A DNA stretch of 23,161 bases from Longivirga sp036510975 (GCA_036510975.1 DATCCY010000060.1:1-23161), one strand, 5' to 3'; shown: positions 7,858 through 15,518, counted from the stretch's first letter. Notes: generated by a model not told the origin, from the letters alone. Numbers and translations are program-made.

Positions 7858-8630
7858 GCACCCCGGAGGTCATCGTCGCGCGTGACCCGGGAGAGCTCGC
7901 CGACGCGATCGCCGCGCGCCTCGTCACCTCGCTGGTCGAGGCGCAGTCCGACGGGCGGCACGCGCACCTGTGCCTCACCGGCGGGCACATCGGGATCTCC
8001 TGCCTGGCCGCCCTCGAGGCGGCGGCGTCCCGGGACAGCATCGACTGGCCGAGGCTGCACGTGTGGTGGGGCGACGACCGCTACGTGACCTCGACCGATC
8101 CTGACCGCAACGAGCTCCAGGCGCGTGCGGCGCTCCTCGACCACGTTCCCCTCGATCCGGCTCACGTGCATGCGATGCCGTCGGCGGACTCGGGCCTCGA
8201 CGTCGACGAGGCCGCCGCGGCCTACGCCCGCGAGCTGCAGCGATGGGCGCGGCCCGAGGACCATGCGGAGCTGCCGTCGTTCGACGTGTGCCTGCTCGGG
8301 ATCGGTCCCGACGCCCACGTCGCGAGCCTGTTCCCGCAGCTCCCGGGGGTCCATGAGCGCGAGCGCACTGTCGTCGGTGTCCATGGGTCCCCGAAACCTC
8401 CGCCGCTGCGCGTCTCGCTGACCCTTCCTGCGCTGCAGGCCTCCCGCGAGGTGTGGCTCATCGTCGCCGGCCGCGACAAGGCCGACGCCGTGCGCCTGGC
8501 CCTGTCCGACGCGGGGCCGGTGCAGGTTCCGGGGGCCGGCGCCCGCGGTCGCGATCGCACCGTCGCACTCCTGGACGAGGCGGCCGCCTCGTCCCTGCCT
8601 CCCGAGCTGCGGCGCCTCGCCAGCCCGTGA
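7854..8630 (+). CDS. pgl: 6-phosphogluconolactonase
   Basis: Pgl hydrolyses 6-phosphoglucono-1,5-lactone to 6-phosphogluconate, directly after Zwf. The 258-residue length is typical of the NagB-related family. Visible motifs are LTGGHIG (41-47), the WGDDRYV strand (72-78), and GIGPDAHVASLFP (149-161). H155 is the expected catalytic residue. R186 lies in the RVSLTLPAL segment. The usual G before the catalytic His is Ala here, and the first loop reads TGGHIG rather than SGGSTP. The start is the GTG that overlaps the opcA stop; in-frame sequence extends upstream but is a shadow of opcA. It is the last gene of the pentose-phosphate operon and is followed by a strong inverted repeat. Confidence 0.95.
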   Translation: MSTPEVIVARDPGELADAIAARLVTSLVEAQSDGRHAHLCLTGGHIGISCLAALEAAASRDSIDWPRLHVWWGDDRYVTSTDPDRNELQARAALLDHVPLDPAHVHAMPSADSGLDVDEAAAAYARELQRWARPEDHAELPSFDVCLLGIGPDAHVASLFPQLPGVHERERTVVGVHGSPKPPPLRVSLTLPALQASREVWLIVAGRDKADAVRLALSDAGPVQVPGAGARGRDRTVALLDEAAASSLPPELRRLASP

Positions 8631-8636
8631 CGACGC

Positions 8637-8669
8637 CGACGGCCCGCTCACACTGTGAGCGGGCCGTCG
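8637..8669. terminator. Bidirectional terminator between pgl and rbpA
   Basis: A perfect 15-bp inverted repeat (8637-8651 and 8655-8669) with a 3-nt loop sits between the convergent pgl and rbpA stops, 6 and 14 nt from them. There is no T-tract on either strand, as is common for actinobacterial terminators. The perfect symmetry suits termination from both sides. Confidence 0.8.
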
Positions 8670-8683
8670 AGCGCTGTGCGTGA

Positions 8684-9016
8684 CTACTGGTCGCGGAGCT
8701 TCGCGAGCGCCTCGTTGAGGATGGCCTCGCCGTCGGCGTCGCTGCGCCGCTCCTTCACGTAGGCCAGGTGGGTCTTGTACGGCTCGACCTTGGGGGCCGC
8801 AGGCGGGTTGTCCTTGTCGCGCCCGGCGGGCAACCCGCAGCGCGGACAGTCCCAGGTCTCCGGCACCGAGGCCTCGGTGGCGAAGCTCGGCCGCGTCTCG
8901 TGGTCGTTCGCGCAGTAGAACGTCACGCGGTGGCGGGGAGCGGCGTCACCGCGCTCGGCCTCGCCCATGGGTCCGGCTCCGACACGGCTGCCCCGGATCG
9001 CGCTTCCACTGGCCAC
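8684..9016 (-). CDS. rbpA: RNA polymerase-binding protein RbpA
   Basis: RbpA is an actinobacteria-specific general transcription factor that binds group 1 and 2 sigma factors and stabilises the open promoter complex. The 110-residue protein has the characteristic N-terminal tail (MASGSAIRGSRVGAGP), a core domain with zinc ligands C35, H39, C57 and C60, a basic linker, and the C-terminal sigma-interaction domain (KTHLAYVKERRSDADGEAIL, 81-100). The start is GTG at 9016, with AGAGAGG about 10 nt upstream. It lies 33 bp downstream of secG on the same strand, probably co-transcribed. Its 3' end faces pgl across the terminator. Confidence 0.96.
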   Translation of the reverse strand: MASGSAIRGSRVGAGPMGEAERGDAAPRHRVTFYCANDHETRPSFATEASVPETWDCPRCGLPAGRDKDNPPAAPKVEPYKTHLAYVKERRSDADGEAILNEALAKLRDQ

Positions 9017-9049
9017 AGGTGGTGCCTCTCTCGCGTACGGACGGGACGT

Positions 9050-9292
9050 TCAGGACTTGAGCAGGAGGCCGAGGCCGACGATGAGGGCGGCCCACACGAG
9101 CCCGAGGGCGACGGTGATCCGGTCGAGGTTGCGCTCGGCCGCGCTGGACCCTCCGAAGGACGAGGAGATGCCGCCGCCGAACATGTCGGAGAGACCCCCG
9201 CCCTTCCCCTTGTGCAGGAGCACGAGCAGGATCAGCAGGCCGCTGACGATCATCAGCAGGATCTCGAACAGGACGACCACGACGGTGTTCAC
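9050..9292 (-). CDS. secG: Preprotein translocase subunit SecG
   Basis: SecG is the small auxiliary subunit of the SecYEG protein-export channel. The 80-residue protein has two membrane helices (about 3-25 and 58-77) joined by a Gly/Ser-rich loop with the conserved LLHKGKGGGLSDMFGG segment. The start is GTG at 9292, with a good GAGGAGAG ribosome-binding site just upstream. It follows tpiA, as in many actinobacteria, but the 113-bp gap holds a terminator-like hairpin and a -10-like TATCCT. secG-rbpA may therefore be transcribed independently of gap-pgk-tpiA. Confidence 0.95.
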   Translation of the reverse strand: MNTVVVVLFEILLMIVSGLLILLVLLHKGKGGGLSDMFGGGISSSFGGSSAAERNLDRITVALGLVWAALIVGLGLLLKS

Positions 9293-9303
9293 TCTCCTCG
9301 GGG

Positions 9304-9323
9304 CGCGCCGGGAGCCCGGCGCG
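9304..9323 (-). other. Hairpin at the 5' edge of the secG leader
   Basis: A perfect 9-bp inverted repeat (9304-9312 and 9315-9323) has a 2-nt centre and would fold as 8 bp with a 4-nt loop. It ends 11 nt before the secG GTG, right next to the ribosome-binding site. It could be a second termination hairpin after tpiA or a structure at the 5' end of the secG mRNA. Confidence 0.4.
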
Positions 9324-9330
9324 TCAGGTC

Positions 9331-9336
9331 AGGATA
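9331..9336 (-). promoter_or_regulatory. Candidate secG -10 element (TATCCT)
   Basis: On the minus strand TATCCT fits TANNNT and would start a transcript around 9324, just before the hairpin and 30 nt ahead of secG. No clear -35 is present. Confidence 0.3.
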
Positions 9337-9362
9337 CGTGACGAGCACCAGCGAACGTCGGC

Positions 9363-9392
9363 GCACCGCCCCGGGGCATGCCGGAGCGGTGC
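9363..9392 (-). terminator. Candidate tpiA terminator
   Basis: Twelve-base arms (9363-9374 and 9381-9392), with one mismatch and a 6-nt loop, begin 13 nt after the tpiA stop. The stem is GC-rich and has no T-tract. It would close the gap-pgk-tpiA unit. Confidence 0.5.
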
Positions 9393-9405
9393 GACGACGT
9401 ACGGG

Positions 9406-10200
9406 TCAGGACTCGTCTGCGGGGTGCAGGCGGAAGCGGCAGATGGCCACGAACTCGTCGGGGTCGAGGCTCGCACCGCCGACGAGGGCCCCGTCGACGT
9501 CGGGCTTGGCCATGATCGCGGCCACGTTCGAGGCCTTCACGGAGCCGCCGTAGAGGACCCGGACGCCGTCGGCCAGGTCGCCGGAGTAGAGCTCCGCCAG
9601 ACGGGTCCGGATCGCGGCGCACACCTCCTGGGCGTCCTCCGGCGTGGCCACCTCACCGGTGCCGATGGCCCACACGGGCTCGTAGGCGATCACGATCGAG
9701 CGCGCCTTGTCCGCCGGCAGGCCCGCGAGCGCGCCGTCGAGCTGAGCCAGGGTGTGCTCGATGTGCGTGCCGGCCTTGCGGATCTCGAGCACCTCGCCGA
9801 CGCAGAGGATCGGCGTGAGCGCATTGCGGTAGGCGGCCTGGACCTTCGCGTTGACGACCTCGTCGGTCTCGGCGTGGTACTCGCGGCGCTCGCTGTGGCC
9901 TACGGCGACGTAGGTGCAGCCCAGCTTGGCGAGCATCGCCCCGCTGATCTCGCCGGTGTAGGCGCCCTTGTCCTGCGCGGACAGGTCCTGCGCGCCGTAG
10001 CGCAGGTCGAGCTTGTCGGCGTCGATGAGCGTCTGCACCGAACGGATGTCGGTGAAGGGCGGGAGAACCGCCACCTCGCAGGCCTCGAGGTCGGCCTCGT
10101 TGAGTGCGAAGGCGAGCTTCTGCACGACGGCGATGGCCTCGAGGTGGTTGAGGTTCATCTTCCAGTTGCCCGCCATGAGCGGGAGGCGGCCAGCGGCCAT
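9406..10200 (-). CDS. tpiA: Triosephosphate isomerase
   Basis: TpiA interconverts dihydroxyacetone phosphate and glyceraldehyde 3-phosphate. The 264-residue protein has all catalytic residues of the TIM-barrel family: N12 and K14 in GNWKMN, H102 in GHSERR, and E174 in AYEPVWAIGTG. The phosphate-binding YGGSVK and ALVGGASL segments are also present. The start is ATG at 10200, giving MAAGRLPLMAGNWK; open frame upstream is a shadow of pgk. Only 2 bp separate it from the pgk stop, so it is the third gene of gap-pgk-tpiA. Confidence 0.97.
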   Translation of the reverse strand: MAAGRLPLMAGNWKMNLNHLEAIAVVQKLAFALNEADLEACEVAVLPPFTDIRSVQTLIDADKLDLRYGAQDLSAQDKGAYTGEISGAMLAKLGCTYVAVGHSERREYHAETDEVVNAKVQAAYRNALTPILCVGEVLEIRKAGTHIEHTLAQLDGALAGLPADKARSIVIAYEPVWAIGTGEVATPEDAQEVCAAIRTRLAELYSGDLADGVRVLYGGSVKASNVAAIMAKPDVDGALVGGASLDPDEFVAICRFRLHPADES

Positions 10201-10202
10201 GG

Positions 10203-11405
10203 TCAGTCCTCCAGGACTGCGATGCCGGGCAGGGTCCGGCCCTCGAGGAACTCCAGGGACGCACCTCCACCCGTCGAGATGTGGGAGAAGCCGGACTCGT
10301 CGATCCCGAGCAGGCGGACCGCGGCGGCGGAGTCGCCACCGCCGACCACCGTGAGGCCGTCGACACGGGTGATCGCCTCGGCCACCGCGCGGGTGCCCTC
10401 GGCGTAGGGAGCCATCTCGAAGACGCCCATCGGGCCGTTCCACACGACCGTCTTCGCGTCGGCGAGCCGGTCGGCGAACAACGCGCGGCTGTTCGGGCCG
10501 ATGTCGAGCCCCATCCAGCCGTCCTCGATGTCGTCGACCGTGACGTCCTTGTGCTCGGCGTCGGCCGAGAACGCGGTGGCGACGATGACGTCGACGGGGA
10601 GCACCAGCTCCACGCCGCGTGCCTCGGCGGTCGCGATGAGGCCCTTCACGGTCTCGATCTGGTCGGCCTCGAGCAAGGACGAGCCGACGCCCTTGCCCTG
10701 CGCGGCGAGGAAGGTGAAGCACATGCCGCCGCCGACGAGGAGCCGGTCGACCGAGCCGAGTAGGTTCTCGATCACGCCGAGCTTGTCGCTGACCTTGGAA
10801 CCACCGAGGACGACGGCGTACGGGCGGTCCGGGTCGCCGAGGACCTTGCGGAACACCTCGACCTCGGAGAGCACGAGACGGCCGGCAGCGTGCGGCAGGA
10901 GCCGCGCGACGTCGGTGACGCTCGCCTGCTCCCGGTGCACGACGCCGAAGCCGTCGCTCACGAAGAGGTCGGCGAGCGACGCGAGCTCGGCGGCCAGGGC
11001 CGCCCGTTCGGCGGGATCCTTGCTCGTCTCTCGGGCGTCGTAGCGGACGTTCTCGAGCAGGACGACGTCACCGTCGGCCATGTCGGCGACGATCGCCTGG
11101 GCCGAGGGCCCCGTGACGTCGCCGGCCAGGGCCACGGGCACGTGCAGCAGCTCGGCGAGCCGCTGGGCGACCGGGGCCAGCGACAGCTCCGGCTTCGCCT
11201 CGCCCTTGGGGCGGCCGAGGTGCGCCACGAGGATGACGCGGGCGCCCCGCGAACGCAGCGACTCGATGGTCGGGAGCGCAGCGCGGATGCGACCGTCGTC
11301 GGTGATGCGACGGGTGCCGTCACCGGCGTCCTCGAGCGGGACGTTGAAGTCCGCCCGCACGAGGACGCGGCGACCGGCGACGTCGAGGTCGTCGATCGTG
11401 TGCAC
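10203..11405 (-). CDS. pgk: Phosphoglycerate kinase
   Basis: Pgk transfers phosphate from 1,3-bisphosphoglycerate to ADP in glycolysis. The 400-residue length is standard. The N-terminal domain shows RADFNVPLE (17-25), HLGRPKG (62-68) and the SDGFGVVHREQAS stretch. The C-terminal nucleotide domain shows LGGSKVSDKLGVIENLL, GGGDS (355-359) and STGGGASLE (377-385). The start is GTG at 11405, nine bases after the gap stop, so the two genes are almost certainly co-transcribed and possibly translationally linked. Confidence 0.97.
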   Translation of the reverse strand: MHTIDDLDVAGRRVLVRADFNVPLEDAGDGTRRITDDGRIRAALPTIESLRSRGARVILVAHLGRPKGEAKPELSLAPVAQRLAELLHVPVALAGDVTGPSAQAIVADMADGDVVLLENVRYDARETSKDPAERAALAAELASLADLFVSDGFGVVHREQASVTDVARLLPHAAGRLVLSEVEVFRKVLGDPDRPYAVVLGGSKVSDKLGVIENLLGSVDRLLVGGGMCFTFLAAQGKGVGSSLLEADQIETVKGLIATAEARGVELVLPVDVIVATAFSADAEHKDVTVDDIEDGWMGLDIGPNSRALFADRLADAKTVVWNGPMGVFEMAPYAEGTRAVAEAITRVDGLTVVGGGDSAAAVRLLGIDESGFSHISTGGGASLEFLEGRTLPGIAVLED

Positions 11406-11414
11406 GACGGCGCC

Positions 11415-12419
11415 TTACAGAGACTTGCCGACGAACGCGGTCAGGTCCACGAGGCGGTTGCTGTAGCCCCACTCGTTGTCGTACCAGCCGAGGACCTTGG
11501 CGGTGTTGCCGAGGACCTTGGTGATGCCCGCGTCGAAGATGCACGAGGCCGGGTTGGTCACGATGTCGGTGGAGACGATCGGGTCCTCGGTGTACTCGAG
11601 GACGCCCTTGAGCGGACCCTCTGCGGCAGCCTTGATCGCCGCGTTGATCTCCTCGGCCGAAGCCTCACGGGTCAGCGTGACCGTCAGGTCGGTTGCAGAC
11701 CCGGTCGGGACCGGGACGCGCATGGCGTAGCCGTCGAGCTTGCCCTTGAGCTCGGGCAGGGCCAGGCCGATCGCCTTGGCTGCACCGGTGCTGGTCGGGA
11801 TCATGTTGATGGCGGCGGCACGAGCGCGACGCAGGTCCTTGTGGGGGTAGTCGAGGATGACCTGGTCGTTGGTGTACGCGTGGATCGTCGTCATCAGGCC
11901 GCTCTCGATGCCGAACGAGTCGTTGATGACCTTGGCCATCGGCGCGAGGCAGTTCGTGGTGCACGAGGCGTTGCTGATGATGCTGTGGTTGGCCGGGTCA
12001 TAGATGTCATGGTTGACACCCATGACGATCGTGGCGTCCTCGCCCTTGGCCGGTGCCGAGATGATGACCTTCTTGGCCCCGCCCTCGATGTGGCCGCGCG
12101 CCTTGGATGCGTCGGTGAAGAAGCCGGTCGACTCGATGACGACGTCGACGCCGAGGTCGCCCCAGGGGAGCTTCGCGGGGTCGCGCTCGGCGAGCGCCAC
12201 GATCTTCTTGTCGCCGACCAGGATCGCGTCCTCGGTGGCCTTCACGTCGGCCCCGAGGCGGCCGAGGATGCTGTCGTACTTGAGCAGGTGCGCCAGGGTG
12301 GCGTTGTCGGTCAGGTCGTTCACGGCGACGATCTCGACGTCGGCGCCCTGCGCCAGCAGCGCACGGTAGTAGTTGCGGCCGATACGGCCAAAGCCATTGA
12401 TGCCCACACGAACGGTCAC
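11415..12419 (-). CDS. gap: Glyceraldehyde-3-phosphate dehydrogenase, type I
   Basis: Gap oxidises and phosphorylates glyceraldehyde 3-phosphate with NAD. The 334-residue protein has the Rossmann start VRVGINGFGRIGRN, N34-D35 at the cofactor adenosine site, the catalytic C153 in SNASCTTNCLAP, the base H180 in TTIHAYTNDQ, and the terminal WYDNEWGYSNR segment. The start is GTG at 12419. It heads gap-pgk-tpiA. The 179-bp region upstream holds a TAGGGT -10-like hexamer and two hairpins. The glycolytic pattern (NDL rather than NNL near residue 35) suggests an NAD-dependent enzyme. Confidence 0.97.
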   Translation of the reverse strand: MTVRVGINGFGRIGRNYYRALLAQGADVEIVAVNDLTDNATLAHLLKYDSILGRLGADVKATEDAILVGDKKIVALAERDPAKLPWGDLGVDVVIESTGFFTDASKARGHIEGGAKKVIISAPAKGEDATIVMGVNHDIYDPANHSIISNASCTTNCLAPMAKVINDSFGIESGLMTTIHAYTNDQVILDYPHKDLRRARAAAINMIPTSTGAAKAIGLALPELKGKLDGYAMRVPVPTGSATDLTVTLTREASAEEINAAIKAAAEGPLKGVLEYTEDPIVSTDIVTNPASCIFDAGITKVLGNTAKVLGWYDNEWGYSNRLVDLTAFVGKSL

Positions 12420-12454
12420 GATGTTCAGTCCTCGTCTTGAGTCACGAGTCGGCA

Positions 12455-12501
12455 GCCGGCATCGTTGCCGGCCCTTCGGTCGCGGGGCACGTGACGTGCC
12501 C
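12455..12501 (-). promoter_or_regulatory. Two hairpins in the gap 5' leader
   Basis: Two compact inverted repeats lie ahead of gap. One is a 7-bp stem with a 4-nt loop (12455-12461 and 12466-12472). The other is a perfect 7-bp stem with a 3-nt loop (12485-12491 and 12495-12501) that contains CACGTG. If transcription starts just below 12516, both fold in the leader RNA. The CACGTG-centred repeat could instead be a DNA operator. Confidence 0.35.
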
Positions 12502-12515
12502 GCGTGGCGTCTCCG

Positions 12516-12521
12516 ACCCTA
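12516..12521 (-). promoter_or_regulatory. Candidate gap -10 element (TAGGGT)
   Basis: The minus-strand sequence CGATAGGGT carries a TANNNT hexamer identical to the one before tal. A start near 12508 would give a leader of about 88 nt before the GTG. No clear -35 was found at the usual spacing. Confidence 0.4.
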
Positions 12522-12568
12522 TCGGAATCGTGCAACCGCTTGCTGGCTGCGGGTGCACTCGTGAGCAG

Positions 12569-12598
12569 GCCCACACCTCGCTCGCGGCCGGTGCGGGC
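12569..12598 (-). terminator. Candidate whiA terminator
   Basis: Nine-base arms (12569-12577 and 12590-12598), with one A-C mismatch and a 12-nt loop, start immediately after the whiA TGA. It would separate whiA from gap. It is weaker than the other terminators in the window. Confidence 0.35.
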
Positions 12599-13582
12599 TC
12601 AGTCGGCGTCGACGAGATCGGCGGGGATGCCCGCCTCGGTGTCGGGGATGCCGAGCTCCCCCGCGCGCTTGTCCGCGAGCGCCAGCAGCCGGCGGATCCG
12701 GCCGGCGATGGCGTCCTTGGTCATGGGTGGGTCCGCGAGCGCGCCCAGCTCCTCGAGTGAGGCCTGCTGGTGCTCCATGCGCAGACGACCCGCCTCGGCG
12801 AGGTGCTCAGGGACCTCGTCCCCGAGGATCTCGAGCGCACGGGTCACCCGGGCCCCGGCGGCGACCGCGGCGCGCGCGGAGCGACGGAGGTTGGCGTCGT
12901 CGAAGTTCGCCAGGCGGTTGGCGGTGGCCCGCACCTCGCGGCGCATCCGCCGCTCCTCCCACGCGAGGACGGACTCGTGCGCGCCGAGGCGGGTCAGCAG
13001 GGCCGCGATGGCGTCGCCGTCACGGATCACCACGCGGTCCACGCCGCGCACCTCGCGGGGCTTCGCCGCGATTCCGAGCCGGCGCGCGGCACCGGACAGC
13101 GCCAGGGCGGCCTCGGGTCCCGGGCAGGTGACCTCGAGGGCGGAGGAGCGACCGGGCTCGGTGAGCGAGCCGTGTGCGAGGAAGGCACCCCTCCACGCCG
13201 CCTCGGAGTCGCACCGCGAACCGTTGACGATCGCGGTCGGGAGGCCGCGCGCCGGGCGACCGCTCGCGTCCACCAGGCCGGTCTGACGCGCGAGCTGCTC
13301 ACCCTCGTGGTGGACCCGCACGAGGTAGCGGTTGCCCTTGCGCAGTCCACCAGGGTGCACGACGGTCATCTCGCTGGAGTGGCCGAAGACCTCCGCGATG
13401 TCCTTGCGGAGCCGCCGGGCCGCGGCGGCTGTGTCGAGGTCGGCCTCGATCACGATCTTCCCGCCGACGATGTGCAGGCCCGAGGCGAAGCGCAGGATCG
13501 CCGAGACCTCGGCCTTGCGGCAGCAGGGCTTGGTGATCTTCAGGCGTGCCAGTTCATCCTTCACCGCTGCCGTCATCGCCAT
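12599..13582 (-). CDS. whiA: DNA-binding regulator WhiA
   Basis: WhiA controls sporulation-associated cell division in Streptomyces and is kept in non-sporulating Gram-positives as a division or chromosome factor. The chosen ATG at 13582 gives 327 residues, beginning MAMTAAVKDELARL as in the family; an extra 25 codons upstream lack family likeness. The N-terminal two-thirds is the LAGLIDADG-homing-endonuclease-like fold (about 20-220). The C-terminal third is the helix-turn-helix domain (about 225-315), including NFDDANLRRSARAAVAA and the RLLALADKRAGELG helix. It follows yvcK by 86 bp in the conserved uvrC-rapZ-yvcK-whiA order. A 12-bp palindrome (13643-13654) lies in that gap. Confidence 0.96.
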   Translation of the reverse strand: MAMTAAVKDELARLKITKPCCRKAEVSAILRFASGLHIVGGKIVIEADLDTAAAARRLRKDIAEVFGHSSEMTVVHPGGLRKGNRYLVRVHHEGEQLARQTGLVDASGRPARGLPTAIVNGSRCDSEAAWRGAFLAHGSLTEPGRSSALEVTCPGPEAALALSGAARRLGIAAKPREVRGVDRVVIRDGDAIAALLTRLGAHESVLAWEERRMRREVRATANRLANFDDANLRRSARAAVAAGARVTRALEILGDEVPEHLAEAGRLRMEHQQASLEELGALADPPMTKDAIAGRIRRLLALADKRAGELGIPDTEAGIPADLVDAD

Positions 13583-13668
13583 GCGCCGCATCCTGCCACT
13601 CGGGTCAACAACCCTCGAACACGGGCGGCCGATCCGCGGAGCCGGTCGCGACCGCACGGGTCCGGCGC

Positions 13669-14655
13669 TCAGGGGGCGAGCACCCCGCCGAGCGCGGAGG
13701 CGAGCAGGTCGACGTCGTGGCGCGGAGACCCGTCACGGCTGGCGACAGGTGCCAGCGCGAGCCGAGCGCCGAGGGCGGCCGAGGCGGACGCGAGCGCGTC
13801 GACGTCCTCGACGTGCTCGGGGTCGGCCAGGACCGTGTCGACCCGCAGCAGCGGCATCTGGGCGGCGAGGACCTCCAGGTGACGCTGCGGGGAGAAGCCG
13901 CTCGTCTCCCCCGGCTGGGGCGCGAGGTTGAGGACCACGACAACCCGACCGGCCGCTCCGCAGACGGCGTCCCCGACGCCGCGCACCTGCAGCGGTGCCA
14001 GGACGCTCGTGAACCACGATCCCGGGCCGAGCACGATGGCCTCGGCGTCGGCGATGGCCTCGACGGCGGCCGGGCAGGCGACGGCGTCCGACGGCTCGAG
14101 GTGCAGGCCCACGACCTCCCCGCGGGTGGTCGCAACCTGGACCTGGCCCATGACCCGCTCGACGATCGACGCGTCCTCCGGGTGCAGCCCGGCGACGTCG
14201 GCGACGACCTGCAGCGGCTGGACGGCCACGGGGAGGACGCGTCCGTGGGCGCCGAGCAGCGCCCCCACCCAGTCGAGACCGGTGACGATGTCGCCGGTCT
14301 CCTCCCACAGCGCGGTGATGAGCAGGTTGCCGAGCGAGTGCCCGGCGAGGTCGCCGGCACCGGCGAACCGGTGCTGCACCACCCTGCTCCAGGTGCGGCC
14401 CCAGGTGTCGTCGCCGCACAGCGCCGCGAGCGCCATCCGCAGGTCGCCCGGGGGCACGACGCCGAACTCCCGGCGCAGCCGCCCGCTCGAGCCTCCGTCG
14501 TCGGAGACCGCGACGACGGCGGTGACGTCGTCGGTGACGCGGCGCAGCGCGCGCAGCGTGGCGGAGAGTCCGTGGCCTCCGCCCAGGGCCACGACGCGCA
14601 CGCCGGTCGAGCGTGGGCCGGCGGGAGCGCGTCGTGGTGGTGCGCCCGTGGTCAC
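13669..14655 (-). CDS. yvcK: Gluconeogenesis factor YvcK/CofD-like protein
   Basis: YvcK-family proteins are UDP-sugar-binding, CofD-like Rossmann proteins needed for normal envelope growth on gluconeogenic carbon sources in Firmicutes and mycobacteria (CuvA). The start is the GTG at 14655, overlapping the rapZ stop (GTGA), giving 328 residues. Motifs are GGGHGL (25-30), SDDGGSSGRLRREFG (51-65), PPGDLR (68-73), GHSLGNLL (105-112) and GPGSWFTS (210-217). An upstream extension of 36 codons overlaps rapZ and looks spurious. Overlap with rapZ implies translational coupling. The enzyme-like fold has no established catalytic reaction here. Confidence 0.94.
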   Translation of the reverse strand: MTTGAPPRRAPAGPRSTGVRVVALGGGHGLSATLRALRRVTDDVTAVVAVSDDGGSSGRLRREFGVVPPGDLRMALAALCGDDTWGRTWSRVVQHRFAGAGDLAGHSLGNLLITALWEETGDIVTGLDWVGALLGAHGRVLPVAVQPLQVVADVAGLHPEDASIVERVMGQVQVATTRGEVVGLHLEPSDAVACPAAVEAIADAEAIVLGPGSWFTSVLAPLQVRGVGDAVCGAAGRVVVVLNLAPQPGETSGFSPQRHLEVLAAQMPLLRVDTVLADPEHVEDVDALASASAALGARLALAPVASRDGSPRHDVDLLASALGGVLAP

Positions 14656-15518
14656 TCGCGACCCAGGTCGCGATGGACGACGAGCACCTCGACACCGACC
14701 TTGACGAGCCGCGCGGCGAGGTTCTCGGCCATGGCGACGCTGCGGTGCTTGCCTCCGGTGCACCCGATGCCCACGGTCACGTAGCGCTTGCCCTCGCGCA
14801 GGTAGCCGTCGGACACGAGGTCGACCATGGCCGCCATGCGGTCCAGGAACTCACGCGCTTCGGGCATCCCGGTCACGAAGTCGCTCACCGTGTGGTCGAG
14901 ACCGGTGAGGTCGCGGAGCCCCGGCACCCAGTAGGGGTTGGGCAGGAAGCGCACGTCGTTGACGATGTCGGCGTCGAGCGGGAGGCCGTACTTGAAGCCG
15001 AAGGACATCACGGTCGCGCGCAGCCGCACGCGGTCGTTCCCGCCGAAGGCGGCGTCGACCTTGCGGCGCAGGTCGTGCACGTTGAGGTTCGAGGTGTCGA
15101 TGACGAGGTCGGCCCTCGCGCGCAGGTCGCCGAGCAGCTCGCGCTCACGGACCAGCCCGTCCAGGATGCCGCCGGCCCCCTGGAGCGGGTGCGGGCGACG
15201 GCTGCTCTCGAACCGGCGGACGAGCACGTTGTCGCCGGCCTCGAGGAAGAGGACCCGCAGGTCGATGCCGTCGTCGAGCACGCGCTGGAGGCTGTCGGCG
15301 AGGTCGTCGAAGATCTTCCCGCCGCGGACGTCGACCACCACGGCGAGCCGTGCGTCGTCGACGTCGGACTGGATCTCCGCGATCGCTTGCGTCAGCAGCG
15401 ACGGAGGCAGGTTGTCGACCACGAACCAGCCGAGGTCCTCCAGCGCCCGGGCGGCGGTCGAGCGCCCGGCACCGGACATGCCTGTGACGAGCACGAGCTC
15501 GAAGCTCTCCTCGGTCAC
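14652..15518 (-). CDS. rapZ: RNase adapter / nucleotide-binding protein RapZ (YvcJ)
   Basis: RapZ in E. coli guides RNase E to the GlmZ small RNA. Gram-positive YvcJ homologues bind and hydrolyse ATP or GTP, with roles in competence and envelope metabolism. This 288-residue protein has a P-loop GMSGAGRS (13-20) in which the usual Lys is Arg, then DNLPPSLL, and the C-terminal signature GIGCTGGKHRSVAMAENLA. The start is GTG at 15518, five nt after a strong GGAGGAGAG (15524-15532). Its TGA overlaps the yvcK start. An 8-codon ORF (15541-15515) overlaps the ribosome-binding site and ends across the GTG. The RNA-adapter role in this host is inference. Confidence 0.93.
   Translation of the reverse strand: MTEESFELVLVTGMSGAGRSTAARALEDLGWFVVDNLPPSLLTQAIAEIQSDVDDARLAVVVDVRGGKIFDDLADSLQRVLDDGIDLRVLFLEAGDNVLVRRFESSRRPHPLQGAGGILDGLVRERELLGDLRARADLVIDTSNLNVHDLRRKVDAAFGGNDRVRLRATVMSFGFKYGLPLDADIVNDVRFLPNPYWVPGLRDLTGLDHTVSDFVTGMPEAREFLDRMAAMVDLVSDGYLREGKRYVTVGIGCTGGKHRSVAMAENLAARLVKVGVEVLVVHRDLGRE

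Noticed and set aside
10890..12440. 516-codon plus-strand frame opposite gap and pgk
   Set aside because: It is an antisense shadow of two strongly conserved glycolytic genes.
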